DNA from: Agrobacterium tumefaciens
GTDB taxonomy: Bacteria; Pseudomonadota; Alphaproteobacteria; Rhizobiales; Rhizobiaceae
Assembly: GCF_017726655.1 (NCBI RefSeq)
Contig: NZ_CP072309.1
Span: 1,112,501 to 1,176,500, forward strand
DNA: 64,000 nucleotides
Reading direction: 5' to 3'
Position numbers and translations under genes: made by a program
The notes under the pieces: model-generated
The model's database searches: none
What the model was told of the DNA's origin: nothing
The model's input: only the letters and a program-made list of their open reading frames with translations
Shown: positions 45,039-54,912 of the stretch, in pieces
Layout of the letters: every line of letters starts with the position of its first letter
Numbering within the stretch: the first letter of the stretch is position 1

Positions 45039-45200
45039 GGCAACCCTCGACGCCCGTCAACGAAATTATAACAGGGCGCGCGGTTCGAGCGCCGGCGGGC
45101 TGGCTTCTTACTTCCGATTAGGAGATATGCGCGGCGTTGCGCCGAGCTCAAGCGAGCCGGCACGGTCAGCAGCTGATAGGGTCAGGTGAGGCGAGGTGAC

Positions 45201-46553
45201 TTATGGTGATTGCTGCGTTTCCTGCATGTCGGCTCCGTTTAAATACCTCTCCGTCTGGAAACTGAGCCTTGTCAGGCCGCTCCTCACCTCAGCCGCGTTC
45301 ATGAACAAATCCCATATCAGGCCGCTGCGATAGTTTTCCATCATCGCCACGACCGGGCCCTGATTGATCGCGAGATGGGTTTTGGAAACCCATCCAGTCG
45401 ATGGCTCAAAGGAATCCATCAGGCCGAAGCGACCCATTAGCCTGCCTTCCCGCCATTGCAGAAAGGACATCGCTGCCTGTTTTGATCGTGCCGGGAGAAA
45501 CGGCATGCTTGAGAGAGCAGCCGTCGTTGCAATGATGCCGTGATCTTCCGTCGGCGAATTGACGATATATCCTTTGGGACCATCGCAAGCGGAAAGCCCC
45601 CATCCGTCAGCAGGCGCATAGCGATTGCTGCAATAGCGATAGTTGATGACACTATGAGCATGCGCCTGCTCGACATAATCCTGGCAATAGGCATCCCGCA
45701 ATCCGCGCGGATCGATCGTGCAGAAGGAGTAATGCGACAGGAAAAGCGGACCTCCGAATGGCTGCCCGAGCGGCAGCCGGACACCCAGATAGGATGCACC
45801 ATTCTTGATGTCGCCGTTGCGCGCCCAGCCGATATGGTAAGATGCGGGATCGATCGAATGTTTCGCCGATCCCGCGGCAAGAACATAACAGACCAGAGCC
45901 TCGTTCCACCCCACGATCGGCAGGTTCTTCGCCCAGCCGAACCGGGGGCTCCAATGCCAGAAGAGCGGGCCGGGCTTGCCCTGTGTGAACCAGTCCCATT
46001 CCACCGTGTCAACAATGGCGGCTACGGACTGGCGCAGACCGATTGCGCTTGGCGTCGGCTCGCCGAAGAATTCGCGTGTGCAGATCAGCGCCTGGACCAG
46101 AAGCGCTGTTTCAACGAGGTCTCCGCCATCGTCGAACTTTGCAAACGGAATGGTCTTGCCTCCTGATGTCTGCACAAAATGCGGAAAGGCGCCGTGAAAT
46201 CGTTTCATCGCAAGAAGAGAGCGAAGCATTCGATTTGCCCGGTCAATCCCCTCCTGCCGCGTGATCCACGAACGGTGTACACCGACGATCAGCGCCAGAA
46301 ATCCGAAGCCGACACCGGATATGGAGGTAACCTCATGAATCGGCTCTCCGTCCGAACTCATTCGATCCCTCGGAAGTCCGCTTTCGCGATGGCTGCCGGA
46401 CCAGAAATAATCAAAAGTGCTATGATGCAAGCCATCAAGCTGAGCAGAAAATTCGTCTGTCACTTCCAACCTCGGATGATCCGCAGCACAATCGGAAGCA
46501 GATCCGCACACAGGCTTAACCGACTCGGCTATTGATTCCAAATGTGCAGACAT
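45201..46553 (-). CDS. Glucoamylase-like glycosidase, probably GH144 (beta-1,2-glucanase type)
   Basis: A 450-residue protein of the glycoamylase-like fold (PF10091 type): TFDYFWSGSHRESGLPRDRM, ISGVGFGFLALIVGV, LFWHWSPRFGWAKN, GWNEALVCYVLA, PTEDHGIIATTAALSS. Known members of this type (GH144) are endo-beta-1,2-glucanases, which would suit a rhizobium that makes cyclic beta-1,2-glucans; related domains also occur in the large glucan synthases. No signal peptide is seen, so it may act in the cytoplasm. It stands alone, divergent from the ABC exporter. Substrate is inferred. Confidence 0.82.
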   Translation of the reverse strand: MSAHLESIAESVKPVCGSASDCAADHPRLEVTDEFSAQLDGLHHSTFDYFWSGSHRESGLPRDRMSSDGEPIHEVTSISGVGFGFLALIVGVHRSWITRQEGIDRANRMLRSLLAMKRFHGAFPHFVQTSGGKTIPFAKFDDGGDLVETALLVQALICTREFFGEPTPSAIGLRQSVAAIVDTVEWDWFTQGKPGPLFWHWSPRFGWAKNLPIVGWNEALVCYVLAAGSAKHSIDPASYHIGWARNGDIKNGASYLGVRLPLGQPFGGPLFLSHYSFCTIDPRGLRDAYCQDYVEQAHAHSVINYRYCSNRYAPADGWGLSACDGPKGYIVNSPTEDHGIIATTAALSSMPFLPARSKQAAMSFLQWREGRLMGRFGLMDSFEPSTGWVSKTHLAINQGPVVAMMENYRSGLIWDLFMNAAEVRSGLTRLSFQTERYLNGADMQETQQSP

Positions 46554-46610
46554 GCAGGGCTGAATTGGGGTCGCTTGGCAAAATCCAACACTCTACCACA
46601 TCGCGTTTCG

Positions 46611-46635
46611 GGAACATCGCCGGGTAAGCTTGGTT
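46611..46635 (+). promoter_or_regulatory. EcfG-type promoter of the ABC exporter/AttH operon
   Basis: Exact GGAAC-N17-GTT on the plus strand, ending 53 bases before ATG 46689. Confidence 0.8.
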
Positions 46636-46688
46636 GATGACCGTACGCATGTCACCGAGCAGAACACGAGTTGGGAAACCGAAGCCGC

Positions 46689-47348
46689 ATGATCCTCTTC
46701 ATCTCCGACGTCAAAAAGACCTATGAAACGGCTGAAGGTGTAATTCCGGTGCTCAATGGTGTCGGGCTATCGCTCGATGCCGGTGAAAGCCTTGCCCTGA
46801 CAGGAGAATCCGGCAGCGGCAAAAGCACGCTTCTCCATCTTGCTGGCGGCCTTGATCTTCCCGACAGCGGCACCATCATGGTAAGCGGCCGCAAGATCAC
46901 CGATCTTGACGACAGGGGCCGGGCGCAATTTCGCCGACATGATGTCGGTCTGATTTTTCAGCAGTTCAATCTGATACCGAGCCTTGATGTTGGCTCCAAT
47001 GTTTCTTTCCATGCAAAGCTTGCGGGCCGCCATGATCCGACGTGGGAAAAGACGCTGGTCGAAGCGCTCGGAATTGCAACGCTGCTGAGGCGCTACCCAG
47101 AGCAGCTATCGGGCGGGCAACAGCAACGGGTTGCAATCGCACGAACCCTTGCGGCACGGCCGGCACTGATCCTCGCCGACGAGCCAACCGGCAATCTGGA
47201 CGAGGCGACCGCGGATATCGTCATCGACATCATGCTTCGGCTGACAAAGTCGGCCAATATAGCACTTCTGCTCGTCACCCATTCCAGCCGGCTTGCCGCG
47301 AAGCTTGATCGGCGAATCACCTTAAGCGGCGGGAAGGTTTCGCAATGA
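46689..47348 (+). CDS. LolD/MacB-type ABC transporter ATP-binding protein
   Basis: A 219-residue ATPase: Walker [10 protein letters not shown] (residues ~38-46), Q-loop [11 protein letters not shown], signature LSGGQQQR, Walker [16 protein letters not shown], and switch His in VTHSSR. This subclass works with FtsX-like permeases in export or lipid and lipoprotein extraction. Its stop overlaps the permease gene by 4 bases. The preceding promoter suggests stress induction. Confidence 0.9.
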   Translation: MILFISDVKKTYETAEGVIPVLNGVGLSLDAGESLALTGESGSGKSTLLHLAGGLDLPDSGTIMVSGRKITDLDDRGRAQFRRHDVGLIFQQFNLIPSLDVGSNVSFHAKLAGRHDPTWEKTLVEALGIATLLRRYPEQLSGGQQQRVAIARTLAARPALILADEPTGNLDEATADIVIDIMLRLTKSANIALLLVTHSSRLAAKLDRRITLSGGKVSQ

Positions 47349-49753
47349 ACCTATCCGCCTTCAACGCGCTGCTTTCGCATTGGCGCTATCGACCTGTTCA
47401 GCTGATGACGCTCGTGATGGGCGTGGCGCTCGCGACAGCTCTCTGGTCCGCCGTGCAGGCCATCAATGCCGAGGCGCGGGCGAGTTATGACCGGGCTGCC
47501 TCCGTTTTGTCTCAAAACCAGCTGGATCAGTTGGTGGCAAAGGACGGGGGCATGATAGCGTCGCAGACTTACGCAAAACTTCGGCGTGCGGGTTTCGATG
47601 TCTCTCCAGTCATTGAGGGTCAACACCGGTTTGGGATGACGCGTATCAGGCTTATCGGAATTGATCCGTTGACGATGCCGTCGGACCGTACGCTTCTGCC
47701 CGCCAATGATCGATCTGGACTGATCGAATTCATGACGCCGCCCGGTGTCATGATCGTGTCGCCGGCAACAGCCGGTAGCCTGAAAGAAACTTCAGGCCTT
47801 GCGGTGAGAACGGCAGAAAATATCCCTGACGGTGCCGCCTTTGTCGACATCGCCACCGCGGACCGTCTCCTTGAACGCAATGGCCGCCTTAGCCGAATTG
47901 TCGTTTCCGCGGGAGAAGGGCAGAAATTGCAGGCGATTGCGGCCGTCGCGCCCGAGCTGAGGATTAGAGAAGCAGGTGGGCGGCCGGATGTCGCGCGGCT
48001 CACCGACAGCTTTCATCTCAACCTTGCCGCATTTGGGTTTCTTGCTTTCGTTGTTGGTCTTTTCATCGTTTATTCCGCAACCGGCCTGTCGTTTGAGCAG
48101 CGGCGTGGCACCTTCAGGACGATGAGATCGCTCGGCGTCTCGCTGACATCCCTCACGGCCATGCTCTTTATCGAAGTGACGCTCTTTGCGCTCGTTTCGG
48201 GCGCTTTCGGCGTTGTGCTGGGTTACGTGATTGCCTCGGCACTTCTGCCTGGCGTGGCAGCGACGCTCGGCGGCCTTTACGGGGCGAGCGTTGTGGGTTC
48301 GCTTTCCATCAGGCCGGAATGGTGGCTGGCAGGCCTTGGCATGGCGCTGGTCGGCACCTGGCTTTCTTCCCTTCAACATCTCTGGCGTGTCTGGAAGATG
48401 CCGATCCTGTCAGCGGCGCAAAGCAGGGCTTGGGCAATGGCCTCCTTCAAGGGGCTTGTGCTTCAGGCCATAGCAGGCGTAGTTCTTCTTGCGCTTTCTA
48501 TCCTGCTGATCTGGTGGGGCAAGGGTCTCGTTGCCGGCTTTTCCGCGCTGGCGGCATTCCTGCTGGGCGCAGCTCTTATCCTCCCACCGTCACTGGCTGT
48601 TGCCCTGAAAACATGTGAGCAGACATCCCGACATGTGTTGGCAAAATGGTTCTTTGCCGACACACGGCAGCAATTGCCGGGACTGTCGCTCGCGTTGATG
48701 GCATTGCTGTTGGCATTGTCGGCCAATATCGGCGTGGGAACCATGGTTTCGAGCTTTCGCGAAACGTTTGTCGGTTGGCTGGACCAGCGGCTCGCGGCGG
48801 AAGTTTATGTAACGGCAAGGGATGAGAGTGAGGCGGACCGATTGCGTCAATGGTTCCCTGATCATACAAAAGCGGTTCTGCCGATCTGGAGTACGCAGGG
48901 CGAAATTTCGGGAGAAAAGGTGCAGATTTTTGGTGTCGCCGATGACGCCACCTATAGGGACCATTGGCCGTTGATCCAAGGTACCAAAGCGACCTGGGAC
49001 GAGGTTGCGAGTGGGCAGGGAGCGCTTGTCAACGAGCAGTTCTGGCGGTCCGGCAAGGCATCGCTCGGACAGAAAATCGCCCTGCCGGGCGGCTGGAGCG
49101 CCACCGTCGTCGGTGTGTTTTCGGATTACGGCAATCCGACCGGCCAAGTCATCATCGGTATCAAAGCCCTTGTTGAACACTATCCCGACGTCGAGAAGCT
49201 GCGCTACGGGCTCCGCATCGCCCCGGAGGAGACGTCCGCCTTCCGGCAGCGGCTGATGGACGAATTCGGGCTGCCTGAAAGCAATATCGTTGACCAGGCT
49301 TCTCTCAAGCGGCAGTCGACGGCCATTTTCGAGCAGACCTTTGCAGTGACGGGTGCGCTCAACGTCCTGACGCTTGCCGTTGCGGGCTTTGCGATGTTTT
49401 CGAGCCTTTTGACGCTTTCGTCGCTCCGGTTGCCACAGCTGGCTCCTGTCTGGGCGCTCGGGCTTCGTCGTCGCGATCTGGCGTGGCTAGAACTTCTCCG
49501 GACGCTTGCCTTGTGGTTCATCACTTTCCTCGCGGCAATTCCCGTCGGGCTAGTATTGGCGTGGGTTCTCCTGGTGATCATCAACGTCGAAGCATTCGGC
49601 TGGCGGTTGCCCATGATGCTCTTCCCCCTGGAATGGCTTAGACTGGCCGTTGTCGCGCTGCTCGCCGCCGTCATCTCGGTTCTCATTCCGATCCGGCGGC
49701 TGGCGAGAACGGCTCCTGCCGACCTTCTGAGGGTCTTTGCCAATGAACGCTAA
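47345..49753 (+). CDS. FtsX-like ABC permease
   Basis: An 802-residue protein with an N-terminal membrane helix, a large periplasmic domain, and two FtsX modules: about three helices in the middle (from ~residue 220 and ~380) and three at the C-terminus ([40 protein letters not shown]), ending [15 protein letters not shown]. The two-module architecture matches YbbP-type exporters. Pairs with the preceding ATPase; the next gene encodes a secreted AttH-like protein that overlaps it by 11 bases. Confidence 0.9.
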   Translation: MNLSAFNALLSHWRYRPVQLMTLVMGVALATALWSAVQAINAEARASYDRAASVLSQNQLDQLVAKDGGMIASQTYAKLRRAGFDVSPVIEGQHRFGMTRIRLIGIDPLTMPSDRTLLPANDRSGLIEFMTPPGVMIVSPATAGSLKETSGLAVRTAENIPDGAAFVDIATADRLLERNGRLSRIVVSAGEGQKLQAIAAVAPELRIREAGGRPDVARLTDSFHLNLAAFGFLAFVVGLFIVYSATGLSFEQRRGTFRTMRSLGVSLTSLTAMLFIEVTLFALVSGAFGVVLGYVIASALLPGVAATLGGLYGASVVGSLSIRPEWWLAGLGMALVGTWLSSLQHLWRVWKMPILSAAQSRAWAMASFKGLVLQAIAGVVLLALSILLIWWGKGLVAGFSALAAFLLGAALILPPSLAVALKTCEQTSRHVLAKWFFADTRQQLPGLSLALMALLLALSANIGVGTMVSSFRETFVGWLDQRLAAEVYVTARDESEADRLRQWFPDHTKAVLPIWSTQGEISGEKVQIFGVADDATYRDHWPLIQGTKATWDEVASGQGALVNEQFWRSGKASLGQKIALPGGWSATVVGVFSDYGNPTGQVIIGIKALVEHYPDVEKLRYGLRIAPEETSAFRQRLMDEFGLPESNIVDQASLKRQSTAIFEQTFAVTGALNVLTLAVAGFAMFSSLLTLSSLRLPQLAPVWALGLRRRDLAWLELLRTLALWFITFLAAIPVGLVLAWVLLVIINVEAFGWRLPMMLFPLEWLRLAVVALLAAVISVLIPIRRLARTAPADLLRVFANER

Positions 49754-50810
49754 TCCCATCATCGCTTTTCTTTGCGCTTCTCTTGTTCTGATGCCCGCCG
49801 CGGCAGTCGGGCAGGGTTTTGCCGGTCTCGGGTCGAACGCGGAAGGTTTTAGCGTTCCGAGGAGAGGCGTGCCGCTGGTGTTCCCGCAGGACCATGGGGC
49901 GCATCCCGATTTCAGGATCGAGTGGTGGTACGTCACAGCTAATCTGCGCACATCCGATGGTGAAGAACTCGGTGCGCAATGGACGCTTTTCCGGTCGGCG
50001 CTTCAACCTGGTAAGCGTGGCGGATGGGCCGATCCGCAAATATGGCTCGGCCATGCGGCAGTAACGACCGCTAACCGTCATTACGTGGCTGAAAGATTGG
50101 CGCGCGGCGGTGTTGGACAGGCAGGCGTCGAAGCTGAGCCGTTCGACGCCTGGATCGACAACTGGCAGATGGAAGCGGTGACGAGTGAACTTGCCGATCC
50201 TCTCGACAAGATTGATCTGAATGCCAAAGGCGACGGTTTCCAGTATCAGTTAAGGCTTACCGCGAAAGGACCTCTGGTTTTGCAGGGTGAAAAGGGCTTT
50301 TCCGTCAAATCGGCGGCAGGCCAGGCAAGCTTTTATTATTCACAGCCATTTTACGAGGTGCGCGGGACGGTCATCCTTGATGGCCGATCACGCGAGGTGA
50401 ATGGCAGGGCTTGGCTCGATCGGGAGTGGTCGTCCCAGCCGCTGGCGTCAAATCAGACGGGGTGGGACTGGTTCTCCCTCCATCTTGCGACGGGTGAAAA
50501 GGTTATGGCGTTTCGCCTGCGGGACGACAGGCAAGGATATGTTTCTGCCAATTGGGTGTCGGCGGACGGCACGACCGCAGCCATGGATCCCGCAGATGTG
50601 CAGCTTTCACCCTTGCGAACCGCAACTGTCAACGGCAGGGTCATCCCTGTGGAATGGAACCTGAAGATACCGAGCCGCGGTCTCGACATCAACATGACCG
50701 CTCTTAATGAACAGGCCTGGATGGCGACCTCGACGCCCTATTGGGAGGGGCCTATCAGTTTCACAGGGACCGCCTCGGGGAGTGGCTATCTGGAAATGAC
50801 CGGCTACTGA
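49743..50810 (+). CDS. AttH-like secreted lipocalin/hydratase-family protein
   Basis: A 355-residue protein with a signal peptide (residues 1-~24) and the conserved DFRIEWWYVTANL, WLDREWSSQPL and GWDWFSLHL blocks of the AttH/CrtC-like family (two lipocalin-like domains). The ABC ATPase, FtsX permease and AttH-like protein as an operon matches the att-type gene order known in Agrobacterium, where AttH was linked to attachment. ATG 49743 is used; GAGGG lies about 10 bases upstream. The exact substrate of the exporter is unknown. Confidence 0.87.
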   Translation: MNANPIIAFLCASLVLMPAAAVGQGFAGLGSNAEGFSVPRRGVPLVFPQDHGAHPDFRIEWWYVTANLRTSDGEELGAQWTLFRSALQPGKRGGWADPQIWLGHAAVTTANRHYVAERLARGGVGQAGVEAEPFDAWIDNWQMEAVTSELADPLDKIDLNAKGDGFQYQLRLTAKGPLVLQGEKGFSVKSAAGQASFYYSQPFYEVRGTVILDGRSREVNGRAWLDREWSSQPLASNQTGWDWFSLHLATGEKVMAFRLRDDRQGYVSANWVSADGTTAAMDPADVQLSPLRTATVNGRVIPVEWNLKIPSRGLDINMTALNEQAWMATSTPYWEGPISFTGTASGSGYLEMTGY

Positions 50811-50829
50811 GATTTTTTCTCAAACGCTC

Positions 50830-50854
50830 GGAACAAAATTGAAGATGACACATT
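50830..50854 (+). promoter_or_regulatory. Possible EcfG-like promoter (one mismatch) before the LOV kinase
   Basis: GGAAC, 17 bases, ATT in place of GTT, ending 29 bases before ATG 50884. Confidence 0.45.
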
Positions 50855-50883
50855 TCCCCGGCGTATAATCCTCAGGACGCTGA

Positions 50884-51993
50884 ATGAAAGACGACCCACA
50901 CTCCCGGCAGGACGCTAGAGACGCCGGAGAGCGTCTTGTTTCAGGCCACGCTTCAGAAGATCCTTTTGCGGCGGCTTTTAAAGCCACCCGCATGCCGATG
51001 CTCATCACCGACCCTCGGCAGCCCGACAATCCAATCATTTTCTGCAACCGCGCCTTCTGCAACCTGACCGGCTATGGGATGGAGGAGCTGATTGGGCGCA
51101 ACTGCCGCCTTCTTCAGGGACCGAAGACAAATCCGGAGGCGGTCAACAAGCTGCGCGACGCGATCGCTTCGGAACGGGATCTCGCCATCGACATCCTGAA
51201 CTACCGCAAAGATGGCTCGGAGTTCTGGAACGCGCTTTTCGTCAGCCCTGTGCGCGACGTGTCCGGAGCGGTCATCTACTTTTTCGCATCGCAGCTCGAT
51301 TTCACCAACATCAAAAGCAAGGAGGCCGAGCTCGCCCGCGCCCGGCATATTGCCGAGGAAGAGGTGGCGCTGAGGACGGCCGATCTGACCGAGGCACTGC
51401 GCGCAAAAACGGCGCTCGTCCATGAAGTCGATCACCGCGTCAAAAACAATCTTTTGACGATCGCCTCCATCGTCAAGCTCCAGGCACGAATGACAGACAA
51501 TGAGGTCGTCGAGCGGACACTGATGTCCGTGCTGAACCGCGTCGAAGCGCTGAGCACCGTTCAGCGCAAACTCCTGAACGATGAGGATGTGGGCCATTTC
51601 GATGTGGCGGATTTCGCCAATACCCTGATGCTGGACAAGATCGGTGCCTTGAAACGGAGCGACATCACTCTCACGACGGACCTCCACGAGGTCGTGGTTC
51701 CAGCAACCAAGGCATCGCCTTTGGCGTTGATCATCAACGAGCTGATTGGAGACGCGATTGGCCGTGGACTGAAAGATGGCGGTGGCGAACTGCATCTGGA
51801 AGTGAAACGGCTCAACGGCCACTTCCTCATTCGGGTCGTTGATATCGTTGTTCCGGTTGACGTCGATAGCGAACAAGCCGCCTTCAGCAAAAAGATGCTG
51901 GAAGCATCACTAAAACAGTTGCGTGCAACGATGGTGAGGACCGTCGATAATCGCCGGACGGACGTCCAGGTCACGCTTTCTGTAAAAGACTGA
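50884..51993 (+). CDS. LOV-domain blue-light sensor histidine kinase (HWE/HisKA_2 type)
   Basis: A 369-residue protein. Residues ~35-145 are a LOV domain with the photoactive Cys in GRNCRLLQGP (C74), preceded by NRAFCNLTGY. A coiled-coil linker (~143-172) leads to a HisKA_2/HWE phosphorylation domain with H184 in VDHRVKNN. The ATP-binding part looks degenerate: the N-box reads NELIGDAIGRG (no N-A pair), and the D-x-G-x-G box is DIVVPVD. It may therefore be a weak or inactive kinase, or depend on a partner kinase such as the one encoded at 52457. Only 11 bases separate it from the response regulator gene. Confidence 0.87.
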   Translation: MKDDPHSRQDARDAGERLVSGHASEDPFAAAFKATRMPMLITDPRQPDNPIIFCNRAFCNLTGYGMEELIGRNCRLLQGPKTNPEAVNKLRDAIASERDLAIDILNYRKDGSEFWNALFVSPVRDVSGAVIYFFASQLDFTNIKSKEAELARARHIAEEEVALRTADLTEALRAKTALVHEVDHRVKNNLLTIASIVKLQARMTDNEVVERTLMSVLNRVEALSTVQRKLLNDEDVGHFDVADFANTLMLDKIGALKRSDITLTTDLHEVVVPATKASPLALIINELIGDAIGRGLKDGGGELHLEVKRLNGHFLIRVVDIVVPVDVDSEQAAFSKKMLEASLKQLRATMVRTVDNRRTDVQVTLSVKD

Positions 51994-52004
51994 AAGGATA
52001 TCTC

Positions 52005-52430
52005 GTGAAGATCTTGATTGTTGAAGATGAGGCTTTACTGGCTATGGAGCTTGAGAGTGAAGTGGAAGAGGCCGGGCACGAGATCGTGGGCGTCGCCGCT
52101 GACAGCAAGCAAGCTCTTTCATTGATCGAAAAAACCTCGCCACAATTCGCCTTTGTGGATATTCAATTGCTTGACGGTCCAACTGGTATCGACGTCGGTC
52201 GGCATCTTGCGTCCCGTTCAATTCCCTATGTTTTCGTTTCCGGAAACCTGAAGCGCATCCCTGAGGATTTCGCGGGGGCGCTTGGCGCGATCGAAAAACC
52301 TTACACGATGAACGGGTTGCAAAATGCACTTGAATTCATCGACACCATCGTGAACGGCGAGCACCAGTCGGTTACCGCACCGCCAAGTCTTGTGTTGTCG
52401 CCGAACTTGCTCGCTGCATTGTCGGTGTAA
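52005..52430 (+). CDS. Single-domain response regulator (LovR-like)
   Basis: A 141-residue CheY-type receiver with the acidic pair in VEDEALL, phospho-acceptor Asp in FVDIQL, Ser/Thr in FVSGN and Lys in IEKPY, so all catalytic residues are present. GTG 52005 has AAGGA 7 bases upstream. It sits between the LOV kinase and the multi-sensor kinase, an order similar to the LovK-LovR pair of Caulobacter that tunes the general stress response. Confidence 0.9.
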   Translation: MKILIVEDEALLAMELESEVEEAGHEIVGVAADSKQALSLIEKTSPQFAFVDIQLLDGPTGIDVGRHLASRSIPYVFVSGNLKRIPEDFAGALGAIEKPYTMNGLQNALEFIDTIVNGEHQSVTAPPSLVLSPNLLAALSV

Positions 52431-52456
52431 GACGCCGTCGTAAATAGGATTTGCCC

Positions 52457-54766
52457 TTGAACTCGCCATCTGAACGCATCGAAGCCGTTCGCAATTCTGG
52501 TTTGCTTGATGTTCAGGGCCAATCCGAATTCCAGGAGATTATCGAGGTTGTTAAATCCGGGCTGAAATGTCCGGTAGCACTGATTTCCATTCTCGATGAG
52601 CATCGGCAAGTCTTCATCGCCCATCTCGGCCTTCCGGAAAAATGGGCCGAAGCGGCAGAGACGCCGCTGACGCATTCTTTTTGCCAGCACGTGGTGCGCG
52701 ACAAGATACCCCTCATCATCGGCGACGCGACACTCCACCACCTCGTCAGGGACAATTTGGCCATCGCCGATCTCGGCGTGATTTCATATATGGGCGTTCC
52801 GGTCACCATGCCGGATGGTCTGGTCATCGGCGCGCTCGCGGCAATCGACGGAGAGCCGCGAAGCTGGACTGAGAGTGAGCTGGAACTGCTGAGCCGGATC
52901 GGGCGTGTCGCTTCCAATCAGATTGCCACCTTCCTCTCTGAGCGTCGATGGGAAACACTGTTTCGACAGCTGGAAGAGGGCATCGTCGTCGGCTCCGTGA
53001 TCCGCGATCTCGAAGGATCGATCATCGACTGGCGGTTTGAAACAATCAATCCGGCCTGGAGTGTTCTTCTCGGCTTACCCGGAGATAATGTCCCCGGCCA
53101 AACGATGCGCGATGTCTTCCCAGACTTTGAGGAAGAATGGATTTCCGATGTCGCCGAAGCGATGGAGACCAGGCAAAGCAAGCGTTTCACACGCAAGATC
53201 CGCTCCCTGGATCGCTGGTTCGACGGCTACGTGCAGGCGACCGGCAACGATAAATTCGTCATCATCTTCGTCGACGTTACTGATCGCATGCAGGCGGTGG
53301 AGGCGTTACGCAACAGCGAGACGAAACTGCGACTGATCGTTGAAGGGGCCAAGGATTACATCATCCTGACGCTCGATGAGAACCACCGCATCACCAGCTG
53401 GTTTGGCGGTGCCGAGGAGACTTTCGGTTGGTCGGAAGCGCAGATGCTTGGCAGACCGTTCGAAGATATTTTTACGCAGGAAGATCGGGCGGCGAATATT
53501 CCGCAGCTTGAGATCGACACGGCGGGTCGCGAGGGTGTTGCACTTGATCGCCGATGGCATCTCACCGCCGATGGTACGCGGGTCTTTCTCGATGGCACCA
53601 TACGCCCGATGCCCAATCATTACTCCTCCCATCTTTCCGGCTTCATCAAGGTTGCGAGAAACGCGACAGCACAAAAGCTCTCGGAGGACAGGCAGCTCGC
53701 TTTTCTCGAACTGGGGGAAAAGATCCGCGAACTCGACTCGGTCGCCGACGTCGCTTTCGCCGCCGCGGAAATTATGGCTCGAAATCTGCAAGGGGCAACG
53801 CGGGCGGGTTATGGCATCGTCGATCCCATCGCCGAGACTGTGGAGATGCTGCCTGACTGGCGCGCGGCCGGGATGTTCACCGTTGCCGGCCGCCATCATT
53901 TTCGTGAATACGGTTCCTATATCGAAGACTTGAAGCGTGGCGAGCTAGTGATCATAGCTGACGTCGCTGCCGATCCGAGGACATCGGGGTCAGCGGAGCT
54001 TTTGAACTCGCTGGGCATTTCCGTCCTTGTTAACGTCCCAATCCTTGAACGGGGCGCTTTTGTCGGCGTCATGTTTGTGCACTACGAAAAGCCGCACGAA
54101 TTTTCTCCAGAAGAACGGGATTTTGTGCGGACGATTGCCGATCGGACCCGCGAAGCAATATCGCGGATCCGTGCGGAGCATGAGCAACAGGTTCTCAACC
54201 ACGAGATAAGCCATCGGCTGAAAAACACGATGGCGATGGTTCAGGCAATCGCGACCCAGACCCTTCGGCCCGTCACCGACAGGGCGCCCGTGGAAGCCTT
54301 TGTCAGCCGGCTTCATGCTCTTTCGAAAGCGCATGAAGTCCTTCTCAATCACGACTGGTCATCAGCGCGCATGATGACCGTGATCGATTCCGTGCTTCGG
54401 CAACTTTCCCTTCCGGATCGTTACCGTCTTTCAGGTTCGGACCTTGAGATCGGTCCGCGGACGGCGCTCAGCCTTGGGCTTCTCATGCACGAGCTCGGCA
54501 CCAACGCCCTGAAATATGGCGCCTGGTCGAGCGACGCTGGAAAGGTCATCGTGACGTGGAGGGTCGAGCCCGTCGGTGGGGACAGCACGCTCGTTGTCGA
54601 GTGGGACGAACAGGATGGTCCCCCGGTCGTACTGCCGTCGGGCAAAGGGTTTGGATCGAAGCTGATCCGTATGGGCCTCCTGGGAACCGGAGGCGTCGAG
54701 ATCAATTACGATCCTGACGGACTGCGCGTGACCATGCAGGCGCTGGTTTCACAGCTGGGACAATAG
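52457..54766 (+). CDS. Multi-sensor HWE-family histidine kinase (GAF-PAS-PAS-GAF)
   Basis: A 769-residue cytoplasmic kinase: GAF (~20-165), two PAS domains (~180-290 and ~300-420), a second GAF (~425-570), and an HWE kinase core with His in LNHEISHRLKNTMAMVQ, N-box HELGTNALKYGAW and GFGSKLI. The ATP-binding residues are intact, unlike in the LOV kinase. TTG 52457 has AGGA 7 bases upstream and is preferred to TTG 52451 (1-base spacing). HWE/HisKA_2 kinases commonly feed PhyR, the switch for EcfG. The signal is unknown. Confidence 0.9.
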   Translation: MNSPSERIEAVRNSGLLDVQGQSEFQEIIEVVKSGLKCPVALISILDEHRQVFIAHLGLPEKWAEAAETPLTHSFCQHVVRDKIPLIIGDATLHHLVRDNLAIADLGVISYMGVPVTMPDGLVIGALAAIDGEPRSWTESELELLSRIGRVASNQIATFLSERRWETLFRQLEEGIVVGSVIRDLEGSIIDWRFETINPAWSVLLGLPGDNVPGQTMRDVFPDFEEEWISDVAEAMETRQSKRFTRKIRSLDRWFDGYVQATGNDKFVIIFVDVTDRMQAVEALRNSETKLRLIVEGAKDYIILTLDENHRITSWFGGAEETFGWSEAQMLGRPFEDIFTQEDRAANIPQLEIDTAGREGVALDRRWHLTADGTRVFLDGTIRPMPNHYSSHLSGFIKVARNATAQKLSEDRQLAFLELGEKIRELDSVADVAFAAAEIMARNLQGATRAGYGIVDPIAETVEMLPDWRAAGMFTVAGRHHFREYGSYIEDLKRGELVIIADVAADPRTSGSAELLNSLGISVLVNVPILERGAFVGVMFVHYEKPHEFSPEERDFVRTIADRTREAISRIRAEHEQQVLNHEISHRLKNTMAMVQAIATQTLRPVTDRAPVEAFVSRLHALSKAHEVLLNHDWSSARMMTVIDSVLRQLSLPDRYRLSGSDLEIGPRTALSLGLLMHELGTNALKYGAWSSDAGKVIVTWRVEPVGGDSTLVVEWDEQDGPPVVLPSGKGFGSKLIRMGLLGTGGVEINYDPDGLRVTMQALVSQLGQ

Positions 54767-54831
54767 CATTTGCCACAAATAGCGCCAGCGATAGGCGAGG
54801 CTCTTTGGTTTGCGTGAACTCGAAGGGTATC

Positions 54832-54860
54832 AGCCCCAGGTGTCGGCGACCTCTGGGGCT
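54832..54860. terminator. Terminator between the kinase and glgX (convergent)
   Basis: An 8-bp inverted repeat (AGCCCCAG / CTGGGGCT, 13-base loop) followed on the plus strand by ATCTGCTTTT. It lies between the convergent kinase and glgX genes. Confidence 0.55.
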
Positions 54861-54912
54861 ATCTGCTTTTCATATCGACTGGAGCAGGGCTCGACGGCGC
54901 CGGCCATCTACG

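Noticed and set aside
46554..46610. Possible minus-strand stress promoter for the GH144-like gene
   Set aside because: Only GAAAC-N15-GTT is present: one mismatch and the wrong spacing.
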